DNA of 64,000 nucleotides from Cavia porcellus (taxonomy: Eukaryota; Chordata; Mammalia; Rodentia; Caviidae), in the NCBI RefSeq assembly GCF_034190915.1, contig NW_026947514.1:5601701-5665700 (forward strand), written 5' to 3'. The position numbers and the translations under genes were made by a program. The notes beneath the pieces were generated by a model. The model was not told where the DNA came from. It made no database searches and saw nothing but the letters and a program-made list of their open reading frames with translations. This document shows, piece after piece, positions 1 through 10,999 of this stretch; the first letter of the stretch is position 1, and each line of letters opens with the position of its first letter.

Positions 1-385
1 GAGAGAGAGGGAGATGGAGGAAGACCGGAGCCGAGGAGCGGAGGGGCAGTGAGCTGTGAGTTGTGTTTTGTACCTTGCAGGCGTGTTTCTCCTGCTTTTT
101 GAGCGAGTCCCTCTGCTTTGCCATTTCATACCACGCTCCCGATGGTGCAGCGACCCCGACAAAGCCTCTCAGTGGGCCCGGACAGAGACACTGAGCCAGG
201 TCCAGCTGGAGGAGCGCTGTGAGGATCTCACACATGACATGTTCAGAGTTGGCCCTGGATGGGCCCTGCCGAGGCAGTATGGGGACAGCCAGTTGGTGGG
301 AAGGACACCCTCCACTTTGGAAGCTGGATGATCTGTTATCTGCATATTTCTTCTTATGGGGTTCAAAGGTCCAGAGAAGTCCAGT
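1..385. other. Unassigned GC-rich unique sequence
   Basis: The first 60 bases are purine-rich (GAGA/GGAG) with several CpGs, followed by mixed unique sequence. A TTGCAG trinucleotide context near base 80 resembles a 3' splice site, but no downstream exon with a matching donor or a recognisable protein could be defended. It could be the edge of a non-coding exon or promoter-proximal DNA that continues to the left of the window. I see no repeat family in it. Confidence 0.3.
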
Positions 386-442
386 GAACTGCCCAAGTTT
401 ACACAGCAGGTCAGCAACAGAGCTTAGCTCCCAGGCCAAGAA
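386..442 (-). mobile_element. MIR SINE fragment
   Basis: The core resembles the reverse complement of the tRNA-derived MIR family: a run corresponding to 'gcccaag..tcacacagc..gt..gcaacagagc' is recognisable. It is short and diverged, so orientation is more certain than boundaries. MIR is a pre-placental mammalian SINE. Confidence 0.5.
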
Positions 443-884
443 TCCTCAGCCTGGTGGCCAGAGTCCTTGCAGCATTCTCTCTGCCTGGTGCTTGGAAGGC
501 ACAGACTGTGTTCCTGCTGCTCCTTGGGCCTTCTGATGGGGGCATTTGTCTCCTGAGCATTCATAGAGACCCGGATTGTGGGGTGTGCCTGGCACCTGGA
601 GGCTGGCTATGCAGGTAGGGGTTTGGGCTGGGGCCAGTGAGCTGGGTTTCCAGAAATAGATGGAAGGGGGGGGGCAGCATTGCAAGGGCCATTGGTTTCC
701 TTTCCAGAGCACACATTAGGCCCTGAGTGCATAGATGAGCAGGTGGGTCCCCTGTCTTGTGGGGCTGAGGGTCTGGGAGACGGACCCCAACAAAACAACC
801 AAGGTGCTTGAGGACTGCTGTGGTCCACACTAGGATGAGCATGAGCAGGGTTTGAGAAAGGGAGGCGGGGGAGAATGCTATGAG
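443..884. other. Unassigned unique sequence
   Basis: Mixed-composition DNA with a nine-base G run at about 666-674. No gene, repeat family or strong motif cluster is visible. Confidence 0.3.
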
Positions 885-960
885 ATTTTTCAGGCCTCAG
901 TTTCCCATCTGCAAAGTGGGAATAATAAACCTAGCCAGGAGGCTTGGGGAAGATGAGAGA
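885..960 (+). mobile_element. MIR SINE fragment
   Basis: This carries the MIR core signature 'cctcagtttcccatctgcaa' followed by a GGGAATAATAA stretch, which matches the sense orientation of MIR. The flanks are too diverged to place exact ends. Confidence 0.7.
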
Positions 961-1960
961 GATACTTCACCTATTACAGTCCTTGTTTTAATGAGGTATT
1001 ATTTGGAAAACACTAACCTGGGCCACTGAACACATGTCACTTTCTTATTTTAAGGTCACTATGTCCATACTTTATGTCTGAAAGCAGAAGTCAACTGTAT
1101 TACTCTTAATAAGCAAAAGTTTTCTTTTAAATGTTAGTAATTATCTTTATCCACTTATTGTACAGAGAGTTCTCATTTAAATGAGACTGGGGAAACCCTA
1201 ATAGTTCATAGAACATTTGGCCGCCGGTGTAAATTTCTTCCAAAGTCCATGCAATGGAATGGATTTGGGTTGTTTATCAATGAAATGCTATTTCAGTTTA
1301 GTGGTATCATTCAGACAGTGTCCTCTGTGGGAAAGATTTCACTGTGAGGAAGCCCACCTGAATTTCATCCTATTCAGGGCTAGAGACAAGGTCTATGCGT
1401 TACACATAATGTTATGACCAAAGCTAATACCGTAGTCTACAGCAAACATATGCACCGCACTGGTATAAAACACCAACACTTAGAGTTTTCTATGAACGTT
1501 AAATTGTATGTGCATAGTAATATTTTTCTTCTAAGGACTATATACTCGAATGTTTGCTCTCACCAGGAATTTTACTTAGTGCCTTGAGAGAAGTTGGGAA
1601 AACGATGAGGAAAAACAAACAGTCATTATTTTGGGAATAAAAACAGAACCACATGAAAGGTATCTGGAAATAAAATGTGAAAGAAAAAAAATCTCTAACA
1701 TCAGATGTGGACATCGAGCCATTTCTGCGATCACTTCCACAGGTACCAAAGGAGCATTTGCTCTGTTTCCTGTTGCAATATACGATTTAGATTTTGTGGG
1801 TAACATTGGCAAGTAGTGTTCAAAACTCTTGATAAAGATGCACGACTCTGAGCATAGAGAAGACCGCTGAATTAAATGGATGAATTATACAGGACGGGAA
1901 TCACATCTCAATAAAACTGCAAACAGGAAGCAGAAAGCAAGCATCCTTGCCCTCCTCTTT
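961..1960. promoter_or_regulatory. AT-rich, repeat-poor block, possible conserved non-coding DNA
   Basis: About 1 kb of AT-rich sequence without an identifiable transposon, unusual given the repeat load elsewhere. It holds several TAAT-type and AATAAA-like words. Short open frames on both strands (for example 1,631-1,816 plus and 1,576-1,812 minus) are about 60-80 codons and match nothing I recognise. The absence of repeats is the only support for function, so this is a candidate only. Confidence 0.3.
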
Positions 1961-3379
1961 CTGTAAAAACGAGCAGAGGAGCGGCTATGGACGGGCTGCC
2001 GTTCTCACCTCTCCAGAGAAGCTCCTCCCCAAAGCAAGCCGCTAAACAGCCAGCCGGCCACACCGGAGCCCATCTTGCAATGAACACACAAGTGTGGACC
2101 TAGCTCTTCTAGGAAGCACTCTGTGAACACGTAAGAACAAGTCCAGGGTGTGTGGGTTTGGGGGCTGAATATCAGGGGGGAAGAGGAGGGCTTGGCTCTG
2201 CTTCTTTGTGATTCTCGGGGTCCTGCTTGATGTTCAAGCTCTACCCACAGGCTAGCAAGGTGGTGACAGCATTTTCTTACTTCCCATGAGTCTCTTCCCA
2301 TCCTCCAGGAAAACTATTCCCAGGGGTCCCAGGGAGAGTCCTTGTGTCAGGTCTCACTGGCCAGAATTGGGTCACGTGTCTATAACCAAAGTTCATTATT
2401 AACGTAAACTGTGGGGTTGCCCCAGCGGGCTTGGAGCAATGTGGAGGCCCCCTGGAAGTGAGGCCATCAGTGCACGAGCTGCGAGATGAGTGAGTGGGTT
2501 CCGTGGATGCAGTCACGGCTTCCGATGGGGGAGAAAAGCAAGGGTCACTGAGAAGCCACCCCCTCTGCTGCCTCCTTGAGAAGCTTCCTCCACTTTTGTC
2601 AGTCTTCAGGACAAGGCTCGGGCCTTGCCTGGGCTTCCGTCTCCCCACTGCCTGACCACTCACTGCGATTCTGGGAGAGGGCTGATTAGATTTCCTTTTC
2701 AGGGAGGGCTGGAGGGGAGTTAAAACAAAACCCCAAACGCTACAAGCGTATCATGAATATGTAGACACTGCATACACAGGTGTCTTTTCATGATTCCTTG
2801 GTGGCGCGTTTATTTTTTCAGACCTTGACACTGACAGTGTGTTCCCAGGTCCACTAAATCCACAGCGAGCAGACGGTTTGGTTCTGCAAACACTCCTGAC
2901 GTACGCTTTCGCTCACGGCTCCTTTTCGGGAAGCAGCAACCTGACCTCCATTGGCAAAACTGGTCCCTTGTCATCCTCCTGATCCCCCAGATTCTACACC
3001 CTGGGTGGACACAGGCGGGGGTGGTTTGCTCCTAACTCCAAATCAAGGCAAATATCTTTTTAACACACAAAGACAAAACGGGATGAACTCAAAAACATCC
3101 TTCCCGCACACAGAACCATTTTTTATTGGATGTGTTGATCCTCAGACTTCCAGACTTTGCTTTCCATCTATCCTTGAAATCCAGAGAACCTTTTTCTGGA
3201 TCATTAGCAGTGGAACATCAACGGAAGAGGAGGACTGCCGGCCGGCAGAGGAAATGGATGTGGACCCAAAGGAAGGGAAGGACCGAGCGTGGCGGAGTCC
3301 TGGTGCCTCCCTACCAAAAGTCGCTCTCTCCTCCTTTCCCTCTCTCGTTTTCATCAATCACCAGGGCAATACTCCCAGA
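1961..3379. other. Unassigned unique sequence
   Basis: Mixed GC content with scattered CpGs, notably about 2,740-2,940. Open frames up to 146 codons (2,951-3,391, plus) lack recognisable domains or a plausible exon structure. No repeat family is evident. Confidence 0.3.
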
Positions 3380-3610
3380 TCAGTGCATTAACTTGTTTGT
3401 TTTTCTTTTTTACAATGAGGGAAAACTTCATGATCTCATCACTCATTCCAGAGTGTGGGGGGAAAACAAAAGCCAGCCACCGAAATTTGCATGGTGCTCA
3501 ATTATACATTAGTGAACATCACTTGGCAATCTGTTCATATCAATTTAATTGGATTTTAATACTGCCTCTGATCTTGTTTTCTAATTAACAGCAGTGCTTG
3601 GAAATAAAGC
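3380..3610. promoter_or_regulatory. Candidate conserved non-coding element, homeodomain-site rich
   Basis: A repeat-free AT-rich block with clustered homeodomain core words: CAATTATAC near 3,500, CAATTTAATTGG near 3,541 and CTAATTAAC near 3,581. It also carries an ATTTGCATGG octamer-like word near 3,485, a POU-type motif. Density and spacing resemble developmental enhancers, but conservation was not tested. Confidence 0.4.
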
Positions 3611-4685
3611 AGAACCATGCACCCAGCAACACCTTTGATCTCGACCATATGGAGCTCCACCAAGCTCTGGGAAAAAAATCTCCCCTGCTTCCACAGCAGC
3701 GAGAGAAGTGGGGGCCCCCAGATGGCCAGATACCATGGGCGCCCGCACCCCATGGATCCTCCAGTCCTCCGATTGGTCCCCATTGCCAAGGCTGAGGACT
3801 TGATTCCCCCGCTGGAGGCGGGTCTGTGTCCTCAGTGTCAGTGGGGTTGATGGATTTCACAGCTCAGTTTTGGGAACAAATATTTGAGTAAACAGAGTTG
3901 ACCTCACAGAGTGTGCGTCAGAAGTGGGGTCTCACCAGCAGGACAGGATGGTGCATCCTAAGATGATGTGGGGTGGGGAAGCTGGGCCCTTGTGCCCCTG
4001 AGGCTCCTGAAACTACAAGTCTTCCAGCCCGGACTCTGGCTGTGGGAGGGCTTTCCTCCTCCTGACTCCATGGGTCTCCAACTGTAGTGACTGTCACCTT
4101 AAGGGCTGGCTGCAGGGAGGGTGGGTCACACACTGAGACAACCAAAAGTGAACTGAGCTTGACCACTGGCATCGGGGAGTCCAGAGGGAAGGTGACTGGA
4201 GCCGGGGTGTACCAAGGACATGTGGGGGCCTGCAGTCCTCTTCTGGGTCCTTATTTACCAGCTGAGGCAGCCAGGAGAGGCTGTGATTGGGCAGAGCCTT
4301 CCCCCTACCCAAGGTCTGGCCCTGCACAGTCACGTGACTTCTGCGTGCCCCTCAGCCTCTTTGGGTGGCAGTTTGCTCGTGGACTCTTGTGTCATCCTGA
4401 AATCCAAAGGCTCCCTGACAGTTTGCAGCAGACTCCTCTGGCAGCAAACCCTGACAGGTACTTCTGTGAACCTCTTTGTAACCTCTGTTTTCCGACCCAC
4501 TGTGGGCCTGGTCATGTTGGGATGCTGCGGGTGCAGGGTGTGAGGCTGGGATACGATGCATTAATTTTTATAAAATGTAATGTAGCCTGGATTCTAGGGC
4601 ATACTGGGACCTCAGGGTTTGGGATAAGGGATATTGTAGAGCACTGCCTGCGTAAGGGCTGTGGGTCAGTTTTCACCAGGGTGAT
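3611..4685. other. Unassigned unique sequence
   Basis: Mixed-composition DNA. A 215-codon open frame (4,087-4,734, plus) runs into the MER5A transposon that follows and shows no domain, so it is not called as a gene. Confidence 0.3.
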
Positions 4686-4858
4686 TTCACTCCTGCAGGG
4701 GCCATTTACCAATGACTGGAGACATTTTTGTTGATCACAACTTGTACGTGTGTGGGACTGTCAGGTAAAGTTCAGGGGTGTTGTTAAACATCCCACAGTG
4801 TGCAGGACAGTCCTCCCACAGCAAAGCACAACCGGTCCCTAGTGTCTCTCGTGCAGGG
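4686..4858 (+). mobile_element. MER5A, non-autonomous hAT-Charlie DNA transposon
   Basis: The sequence follows the MER5A consensus closely in order: the 'ctggagacatttttgttg' word with a following 'atcacaact', then a 'gttaaacatcccaca' segment, then 'gcaggacag' and a C-rich/ACAGCAAAG segment. It is internally shortened, and the terminal inverted repeats are not clear. MER5A is a MITE-like family shared by placental mammals and is transpositionally inactive. Confidence 0.85.
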
Positions 4859-6785
4859 TGAGGGGCCCCGCCCCAGAGCACAGCCTTGCTCACCAGCCCT
4901 GTTCCCGCATTGGAGAGATGGCATGTGGCCTCCCGGGGCTTCGGGGAGACCTTTGAGACAGTGGGCAGGGAGGCACCTTCTGCACCTTCCATGCTTGGCA
5001 GAAACGTGGAAGGCTGTGTCTATAACCTTTGGTGTCTCAGTGTGTGTACATTTCCGTGCAACCACTGTGTGAGACACATGGAGAGGGAGCCATGGTGTCC
5101 CCTCCAACCGGCCTGGTCACCTCTTTGTGCCCTGTCACAGGGAGCCACTTACAGCTTGGGCTGTGATTCAGGCTGCTCTTGAAAGAAGTATTTCCTCTGG
5201 CTGCTTGAACCTTGAGACTCCCCACTTTCTGAAGCACTGCGGTCCCCCCACTCCTACCCCTTCCTCCTCAGAGATCTCCAGTGTGCAGAGTGGTGCTCTC
5301 ACAGAGAACCTCTACAGCCAGGGTTCCTCCCCTCCAGCTGGGACCACTCCACCTGCACCCTGGGCTTGGAGTGAAGACTCCAGGAGCAGCACCTCCTGTC
5401 CAGAGGGGCCCAGCCCAGTTCCCAGGAGCTGTCCAAGGCACTGGTCCAGCCCGAGCTGTGGGCTGTCTATGACTCACAGGCTTTGGATTCCTCCTGCATC
5501 CTGGGTCCTGGTTTCCTTGCCGGTTCCCAGCAGGCACAACTTGGTTTCTTTGCTGGAGATGCTTTCTGGTGACCCAGGTCATCATAGTCTCTGGACGCTG
5601 GGCCTTGCTTCTAACCATTACGGAGTCTCCCTCCAGAATCTGTGTAGATCTTGGCTCTGCCCAGCCGTTGAGATGTCACCCGGCTGTTCTTGGCCCCATG
5701 TGCCTGGACTTCCTCACCCCTAGTGCTTTATAGTGAGGCAGGGTATTTTATGAAACGAGTCTTTCCAAGACCCAGATGCCAATTCAAACCATCACGATTG
5801 GAGCAATTGACTTCTTGCAGAATCTCTGAATGATATCTTCTCATGGCTGTGTTCTACCTGTCCCACCACAGTGTCAGACCGTTTCCATGCCACTCATGCT
5901 CAGAGGAAGTCATGCAAGCCCCTGGGATGGCACTCAGCTTTTGCCTTGGTGCCTGTCTCAGGCCAAGCTCACACACACTTTCTTAAACGTCACCATGTGT
6001 GTCAGTCAGTATAAGTCATGCTGGGTGCTGAAACAACTAAACTTTTAATGTGCACCACATTAAACATGCATTGAAAGTTGACTCCTTGCTCACGTTGTCT
6101 GGTGGGAGCAGAAGTCTTTCACGGACAGTGCTTCTCCAAGGGGGCCTCAGGGGTGTGGACTGTCCCACTCTGTGCTCCGATGTCTTGCCCTCCTTTGCAT
6201 CCAGCCAGTGGACTGGGGAGAGTTTATGGGACTTTTTTGTGACCTCACAGACAACTGTCATCTAGGGCTTTTACACACATTTATTCAGCCCAAATTCAGC
6301 CACAGGATCCAACCTAAGAGCAGTAGGCCTGGGAAGTGTAATCTTCACCACGTCCTGGAAGAGGAAATGGGGTTCCCATGCCCCCGATAGTCTTGGCCAC
6401 TGCCTACCTTTTTGGTCATCAGTGGCTAGTTTACATCTCCCGCTACACACAGGAGACTTTCACCAGTTCCCTGAGTGGAATAGCTCCAAATACGGACAAA
6501 GCCTTATGCAGTCTAAAGACGAGGATCAAGGTGTGAACATTAGCTCCTCCATCCGCTCCTTCTGAAGGCCTCTGCCCAGGTTGTGGAGGCCAGGAACTGC
6601 CCTGGGCGCTGGTCCTGGTCTCCAGGAAAAGCCACTTGTCTGTGCTTCTCTCTGTGTCTCGGCTCCCTCCTTTTCTCTCTCCTCGGCCACCTTGAAGTTA
6701 TGGCCCAGAACTGTGCATCTTTGGGATGCACTCCTCATAAAGTCTGGGGTCTTCATTGTGTCTCTCAGGGGCTTTTTGTTTTTTC
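4859..6785. other. Unassigned unique sequence
   Basis: GC-moderate DNA with no recognised repeat. Open frames reach 198 codons (5,127-5,723, plus) but show no domain and are overlapped by an antisense frame of 116 codons, which points to chance in GC-rich DNA. Confidence 0.3.
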
Positions 6786-6862
6786 AAGTGGAGCCTGTAA
6801 CACCTGGATTCAAGTAATCCTCCTCCTCAGCTTCCCCAAAACTGGGATTGCAGGTGCATACT
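6786..6862 (-). mobile_element. B1/7SL-type SINE fragment
   Basis: The reverse complement of a 7SL-derived SINE is visible through 'ttcaagtaatcctcctcctc', 'cagcttccc' and 'ctgggattgcaggtgcata'. It is a short diverged piece without a clear A-tail. Confidence 0.7.
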
Positions 6863-6882
6863 ACTATTGCAGGTGCATGCTC

Positions 6883-6912
6883 ATTGTGTGCTTGTGTGCA
6901 TGTGTGTGTGTT
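6883..6912. repeat. TG-rich simple repeat
   Basis: Alternating GT/GC run (TGTGTGCTTGTGTGCATG and continuation) following directly on the SINE fragment. It is short and interrupted. Confidence 0.7.
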
Positions 6913-6954
6913 TAGGCTAGTCAATTACTGATTGTCTACAATAAACTTTTCCCC

Positions 6955-7895
6955 CACATTTTAAAAAACTCCCTTTCCTCCTCCTTTGTCATCAAACCCT
7001 CTCTTTCTCTTTGTCCCTGGCAATCTCCAATCTGTCTTGAAATAATTTGGTAAGTGACCTTCTGAGTCTGACCTTTTTTCCTCGACATAATGTATTTGGG
7101 GTTCAACTACCTTGTCTCACATGTCAATGACACAATGTCCCTCTTTTCATTGCTGAGCAATATTTCACTATAAAGATGTTGCCCCCTGAAGAACATGTCC
7201 ACTGCTTCTATTGGAGGGGCTTGCAAACAAGGAAAGCTACTGCTGCCCTGCCCGACAGCTCTGAGCGTGAAGCTAGGCTTTCCCCACTCACACAGGTGAA
7301 TACCTAGGGTTGGGTCACTGGGCTGGAAGGTAGGTGTCTGTTTATGTTCATGAGAATCTGCCACACTGCTTTCCAGAGCAGTGGCGCCATTTTGCCCTCA
7401 TACCTGAAATCTCTGGGACTCCAAACCCTTTCTTTCCTTGTCAGAGCTTGGTAATCGTTTTAATTTTAGCTGTTTGGATAGACGGGTAGTGGCATCGTGT
7501 TGTGGTTTTGAGTGCCTTTCCCTAACGGCTGATAATATTGAGCACTTTCTCTCATGACTGCTTCCCATCCACCTTCTTTGATGATATCAAATATTTACCC
7601 ACATTGTTATTGAGTTGTTTTCCTATTTTAAGTTGTGAGAGTTCTTTATATATTTTGAATGGAAGTCCTTGCTCAGATGTGTGATTTACAAAGATTTTTT
7701 TCCCTCTGTCTTTGGTTTGTCTTTTAAAGTTCCTTGACAGAGTCTTTTGAAGAGTAGAAGTTGATGAAGTCTAATTTATCAATTCCTTTCTTTTAATGAT
7801 TGTTACGTTTGGTGTTGCATTTAGGAAATCTTTACCTAAGCCAAGGTCATGAAGTTTTCCTCTTAGTTTTTCTTATAGAGCCAAGTGTGCATTAA
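6955..7895 (-). mobile_element. Old L1 LINE fragment (3' UTR to ORF2 C-terminal region)
   Basis: Read on the plus strand this is antisense L1. Landmarks appear in the expected order: 'gctgagcaatatttcacta', 'cacactgctttccagagcag', 'gtggttttgagtgcctttcc', 'gagagttctttatatatttt', 'gatgaagtctaatttatc' and 'ccaaggtcatgaag'. These correspond to the 3' UTR and the end of ORF2. The copy is heavily mutated and truncated at its 5' end. It belongs to an ancient L1M-type subfamily; the exact subfamily is not assigned. Confidence 0.85.
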
Positions 7896-8222
7896 ATCTT
7901 GAGTAGGGAAAGACTTTAGAAAGACTTTTACAATTCAGACGTGGTTTCTTTGGCAATGATTCTCCTTTATTAACCTAGTCACTTCTGATCAGTTTGCTTT
8001 CCGGGGTCTGCTTCCTGGTAACCACATCCAAAGCCATTTCTGCGTGTTCTTCCCAGTAAGTTCTGTTTCTCTTTCTCCATGTGTCTCCTCTCTATACCAC
8101 ACTTCCTTCCTATTTACTAGTATTTCCTTGGCTTCGGAGACTTGAATGGGAAGTCACATTCTTGACCTCATCTTTGCTTTGGGTCATTTTGTGTGGCTCA
8201 GAAGATTAATGCTTTGTCCCTC
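7896..8222. other. Unassigned sequence between L1 and LTR
   Basis: Pyrimidine-leaning, AT-moderate DNA. No L1 landmark continues into it and no other family is recognised. Confidence 0.3.
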
Positions 8223-8625
8223 TGTTTTAGTTATTTTTCTCATTGCTGAGACAGAATCCCAATCACCCACAAGTTAAGGAAGGAAATGTTTATTTAGCTC
8301 GTGATGTGTAGAGGTTTCAGTTCATAGTTGGCTGGCTCCAAGGCAGGGTGGCACGGCAGACAGGCATTCCAGAGGAGAGACAGTTCATTGCTGACGGAAG
8401 ACAGCAAAGCCAGCAAGGGTCGACCACAGCCTTTCTATTCCTTGTATTTTACACAGGCTACTGAGGGTGAGTAGCACTCACATCCTTAATCCTAGTGCTC
8501 TTGATCCTAGCATGGCACCATGAATCAATCCCAGCACCACACACTCTGGGCCCAGCTACCGCTGAAAGATTTCCACCTATGACTGTGTGAGATTTTGGGG
8601 GAATATCTACATACAAATCATGAAA
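8223..8625 (-). mobile_element. ERVL-MaLR LTR
   Basis: The plus strand shows the reverse complement of a rodent-type MaLR LTR: 'cattgctgagac', then 'aaggaaggaaatgtttattt', 'gaggtttcagttcatag' and an end resembling CAAATCATGA. The minus-strand equivalent of the tttattt word is the degenerate AATAAA polyadenylation region typical of these LTRs. It is a solo LTR about 400 bp long. Confidence 0.8.
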
Positions 8626-8680
8626 CCCTCAAATGTTTTACAACTCATTTACTCATTTCTAATAGTGTAGGTTTAGGGAC

Positions 8681-9048
8681 TGTGGTAGTTACTTTTCTCT
8701 CATTGCTGAGACAAAGTATCTGATGCCCAAAATCAAGGAAGGAAAGGTTTATTATTTAGCTCACAGTTTGTGGAAGTTTCAGTCCATAATCAGCTGGTTC
8801 CAAAGCAGGGTGGCACGACAGAGGCAACAGTTCACGGTGGTGGGAGACAGCAAAAGCAACAAGAGCCAAAGAGGGAGAGCAAGTTTCTTTCCCTCCCTTG
8901 TACTGTATGCAGGCCACCTACCCCAGGGTAGATGTAGCACTCACACCCATAATCCCAGCACTGGAGCATGAATCAATCACAAACCCTAGAAGCTCGCTCC
9001 CAAGAGTGCATGAGGATTTGGGGGGACATCCAGACTCAAACCATAACA
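8681..9048 (-). mobile_element. ERVL-MaLR LTR, second adjacent copy
   Basis: It begins TGTGGTAG and ends CATAACA, consistent with TG...CA LTR ends, and follows the previous LTR in the same order of landmarks ('ctcattgctgagacaaag', 'ggaaaggtttattatttagc', 'gtttcagtccata', 'ggacatccagactcaaacc'). It sits only about 55 bp from the first copy in the same orientation, with no internal retroviral sequence between them. The five-base flanks do not match as a target-site duplication. The two could be separate insertions or a local duplication. Confidence 0.85.
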
Positions 9049-9600
9049 GAGAATTTATTGTTTCCATCCTGGAAGGATCTCCAAGTTTCTGGATTCTCTT
9101 TTCATTCTAGTCTGCTTGCTAACTGGTTGCCTCTTCTCAATTATCTCTTTGTTTATTCTTTTTCTTTTTTAGATGTACCCAATTGCAGGTTCTTATTGCT
9201 GCGTATTCAACTTCTTCCCTAGTGTTCTAAATTCAGAAGAGGCTCCTTATGTCCTGGTGACCCACAAACCTGAAAGACAAATGCTATGTGACCTGGTGGC
9301 CCACTAACTAAGAACGCCAGCCGTGTGCCTGTGTACGATCAGGGCACTGTGGTGGAACGGAGGCTGTGTCCTTACAGTGAATACTTCTTCAGGGAAAATA
9401 GATGCAGGGAAGAGAAGAGCAGTGCCTGGCCCTGGCTGCTCGGAGATCGCAGGGAAATCTTGGAGTGCTGACCTCTGCATAACTCAGGTGTCCAACTGTC
9501 TGCTCTGATATGTCCACTGCCTTACTTCATGCCACCTGGATGATAGACTGACAGCACTTGTTTTTGAGTTTTAAGAAATCTGCAGGTCCCTACTGTCTTG
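9049..9600. other. Unassigned sequence
   Basis: Mixed-composition DNA between an LTR and a SINE. A weak TG run near 9,600 borders the SINE. Nothing else is recognised. Confidence 0.3.
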
Positions 9601-9796
9601 TGTGCATGTGTGTGTGTCACTGGGGATTGAACCCAGGCCTTTGCAGAAAGCTATATCTCCAACCGTTATTTGGTTATTATTATTTTTATTTTGAAATAGT
9701 CTTGCCAAGCCACTAAATTGCCCAGGCTGGGCTGGAACTTGCCTCGGCCTCCCAGAGTGCTGGGGTTACAGGCATAACCACCCTGTCCAGCTCTGC
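9601..9796 (-). mobile_element. Composite B1/ID-type SINE
   Basis: The left half shows the reverse complement of an ID-like tRNA-derived part ('actggggattgaacccaggc' ... 'ctatatctccaacc'). The right half shows the reverse complement of a 7SL-derived B1-like part ('gcccaggctgggctgg', 'cctcggcctcccagagtgct', 'ggggttacaggcataacca'). The T-rich linker between them marks the A-rich region of the original element. Such B1-ID composites are typical of squirrel-related rodents, and this is one of the better taxonomic clues in the window. Confidence 0.85.
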
Positions 9797-10130
9797 TACT
9801 CTCTCTCTTATTTCTGCACCCATCAGCATGAATAGCAGTAGCTGCCATAACAGTAACCCGGAGTTTCAATGACTTACCATAATAGATGTGCATATTTCAC
9901 TTATGTTAGGATCCACTGAGGACTGGAAAATCTCCTCAGAATTAGCTCAGGAAGTTGGGTTCTTTTCATCATGTGGTTCTCTCTAGATTTTAAACCTTGG
10001 ACTAGTTATGAGGGCAAGGGAGAGACAGCAGGCTGGAGGAGTCCCAGGGGTGGCTGGGAACTGGTTTTAGGAAGGAAGGTGCCATTATGGCCACTCGTGT
10101 GCCATGGGTCAGAACCCAGCCACAAGGCCG
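9797..10130. other. Unassigned sequence
   Basis: Mixed-composition DNA without a recognised element; it abuts the MaLR LTR that follows. Confidence 0.3.
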
Positions 10131-10475
10131 TCTGTGTGTGGATGTGCCCCTGGAGGTCAGGTGTGGAAACTTAGTCCCTAGTGCAGCAGTGCCCAGAGGG
10201 CAGCCTGTAGGATGTGGCCAGGCAGAGCCCTCCTGGATAGATGGATGGCCTTTTTTTTAACAGTGGGCTCATTAATAGAATGGGCTCATAGCTAGATTAT
10301 TACAGATCTGTTGGATTCACCCTCTTCTTACCCATGTGATGTGTTCTGTGATGTTCCTAGGTTCCGAGCCCTCAGCCTTGGACTTGCCAGCATCCAGAAC
10401 TGTGAACCAGTACATTTATGTTTATCATACATTGCCCAGACCATGACACAGCACAGCACACAGAGTGGGTCACCA
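10131..10475 (+). mobile_element. ERVL-MaLR 5' LTR
   Basis: Landmarks of an MST/THE-like LTR appear in sense order: a 'gtggatgtgcccctggaggt' start, 'ggaaacttagtccc', 'gccttggacttgccagcatc' and 'cagaactgtgaacc' followed by a TTTATGTTT tail region. Its 3' end runs straight into MaLR internal sequence, so it is the 5' LTR of a longer insertion. Confidence 0.75.
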
Positions 10476-10995
10476 CAGAAACAGGTACCAAGAAGCTAGG
10501 CTGAAGCTATAACAAATACCTGAAATCATGGGAGTGGCTTTGCACCTGGGTGATGGGTAGAGGCTGGACAGTTCTGAACGAATCCTGGAAATAGCCCCGT
10601 TGCCTTTAATGGAGCGGGGAGGGCTATTGCACACGCCGGAAACTTCTTAGAGATGACTTACATGGTTGTGGTGGGAATGTTGGTGGAGACCCGGATTATA
10701 AGGGCAGTTCTGATGAGGTCATAGACAGAAGTGAGGAGCAAGATATTGCAAACTAGACTAAAGGCCACCTTAGTTATAAAGTGATGGAGAATTTAGCTGA
10801 ATGGTGTCCATGCCCAAAGGCTTTATTGAAGAAGGCAGGGTGTAAGGGTAACGAACCTGGACATAACTCTAGTATAACAGTAAGGGATTCTGGGAAATGT
10901 AGTCTTGCTGCTGTCCAAGGGATATAAGGATCTAAGGAGATCTGCCCAGGATTCCTACTTCACTGTGGAAGCGGAGCTTTTTAAAATCAGATCCT
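10476..10995 (+). mobile_element. ERVL-MaLR internal sequence
   Basis: Follows the LTR directly and matches the non-coding internal region of MST/THE-type elements: 'ctataacaaatacctgaaat', 'agtggctttgcacctgggtg', 'atgggtagaggctgga', then 'ttctgatgaggtcat' and 'agttataaagtgatgga' with 'gctgaatggtgtccat'. MaLR internal regions lack functional retroviral genes even when young. No 3' LTR follows, so the element is 3'-truncated. Confidence 0.85.
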
Positions 10996-10999
10996 TCAT

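Noticed and set aside
1..130. First exon with a splice acceptor near base 80
   Set aside because: A pyrimidine-poor upstream context and lack of any recognised protein or donor leave this unsupported.
1631..1816. Short conserved-looking open frames on both strands
   Set aside because: About 60 codons each, on both strands, with no recognised product; more consistent with AT-rich non-coding DNA.
4087..4734. 215-codon plus-strand frame
   Set aside because: Its last part is MER5A transposon sequence, which is non-coding.
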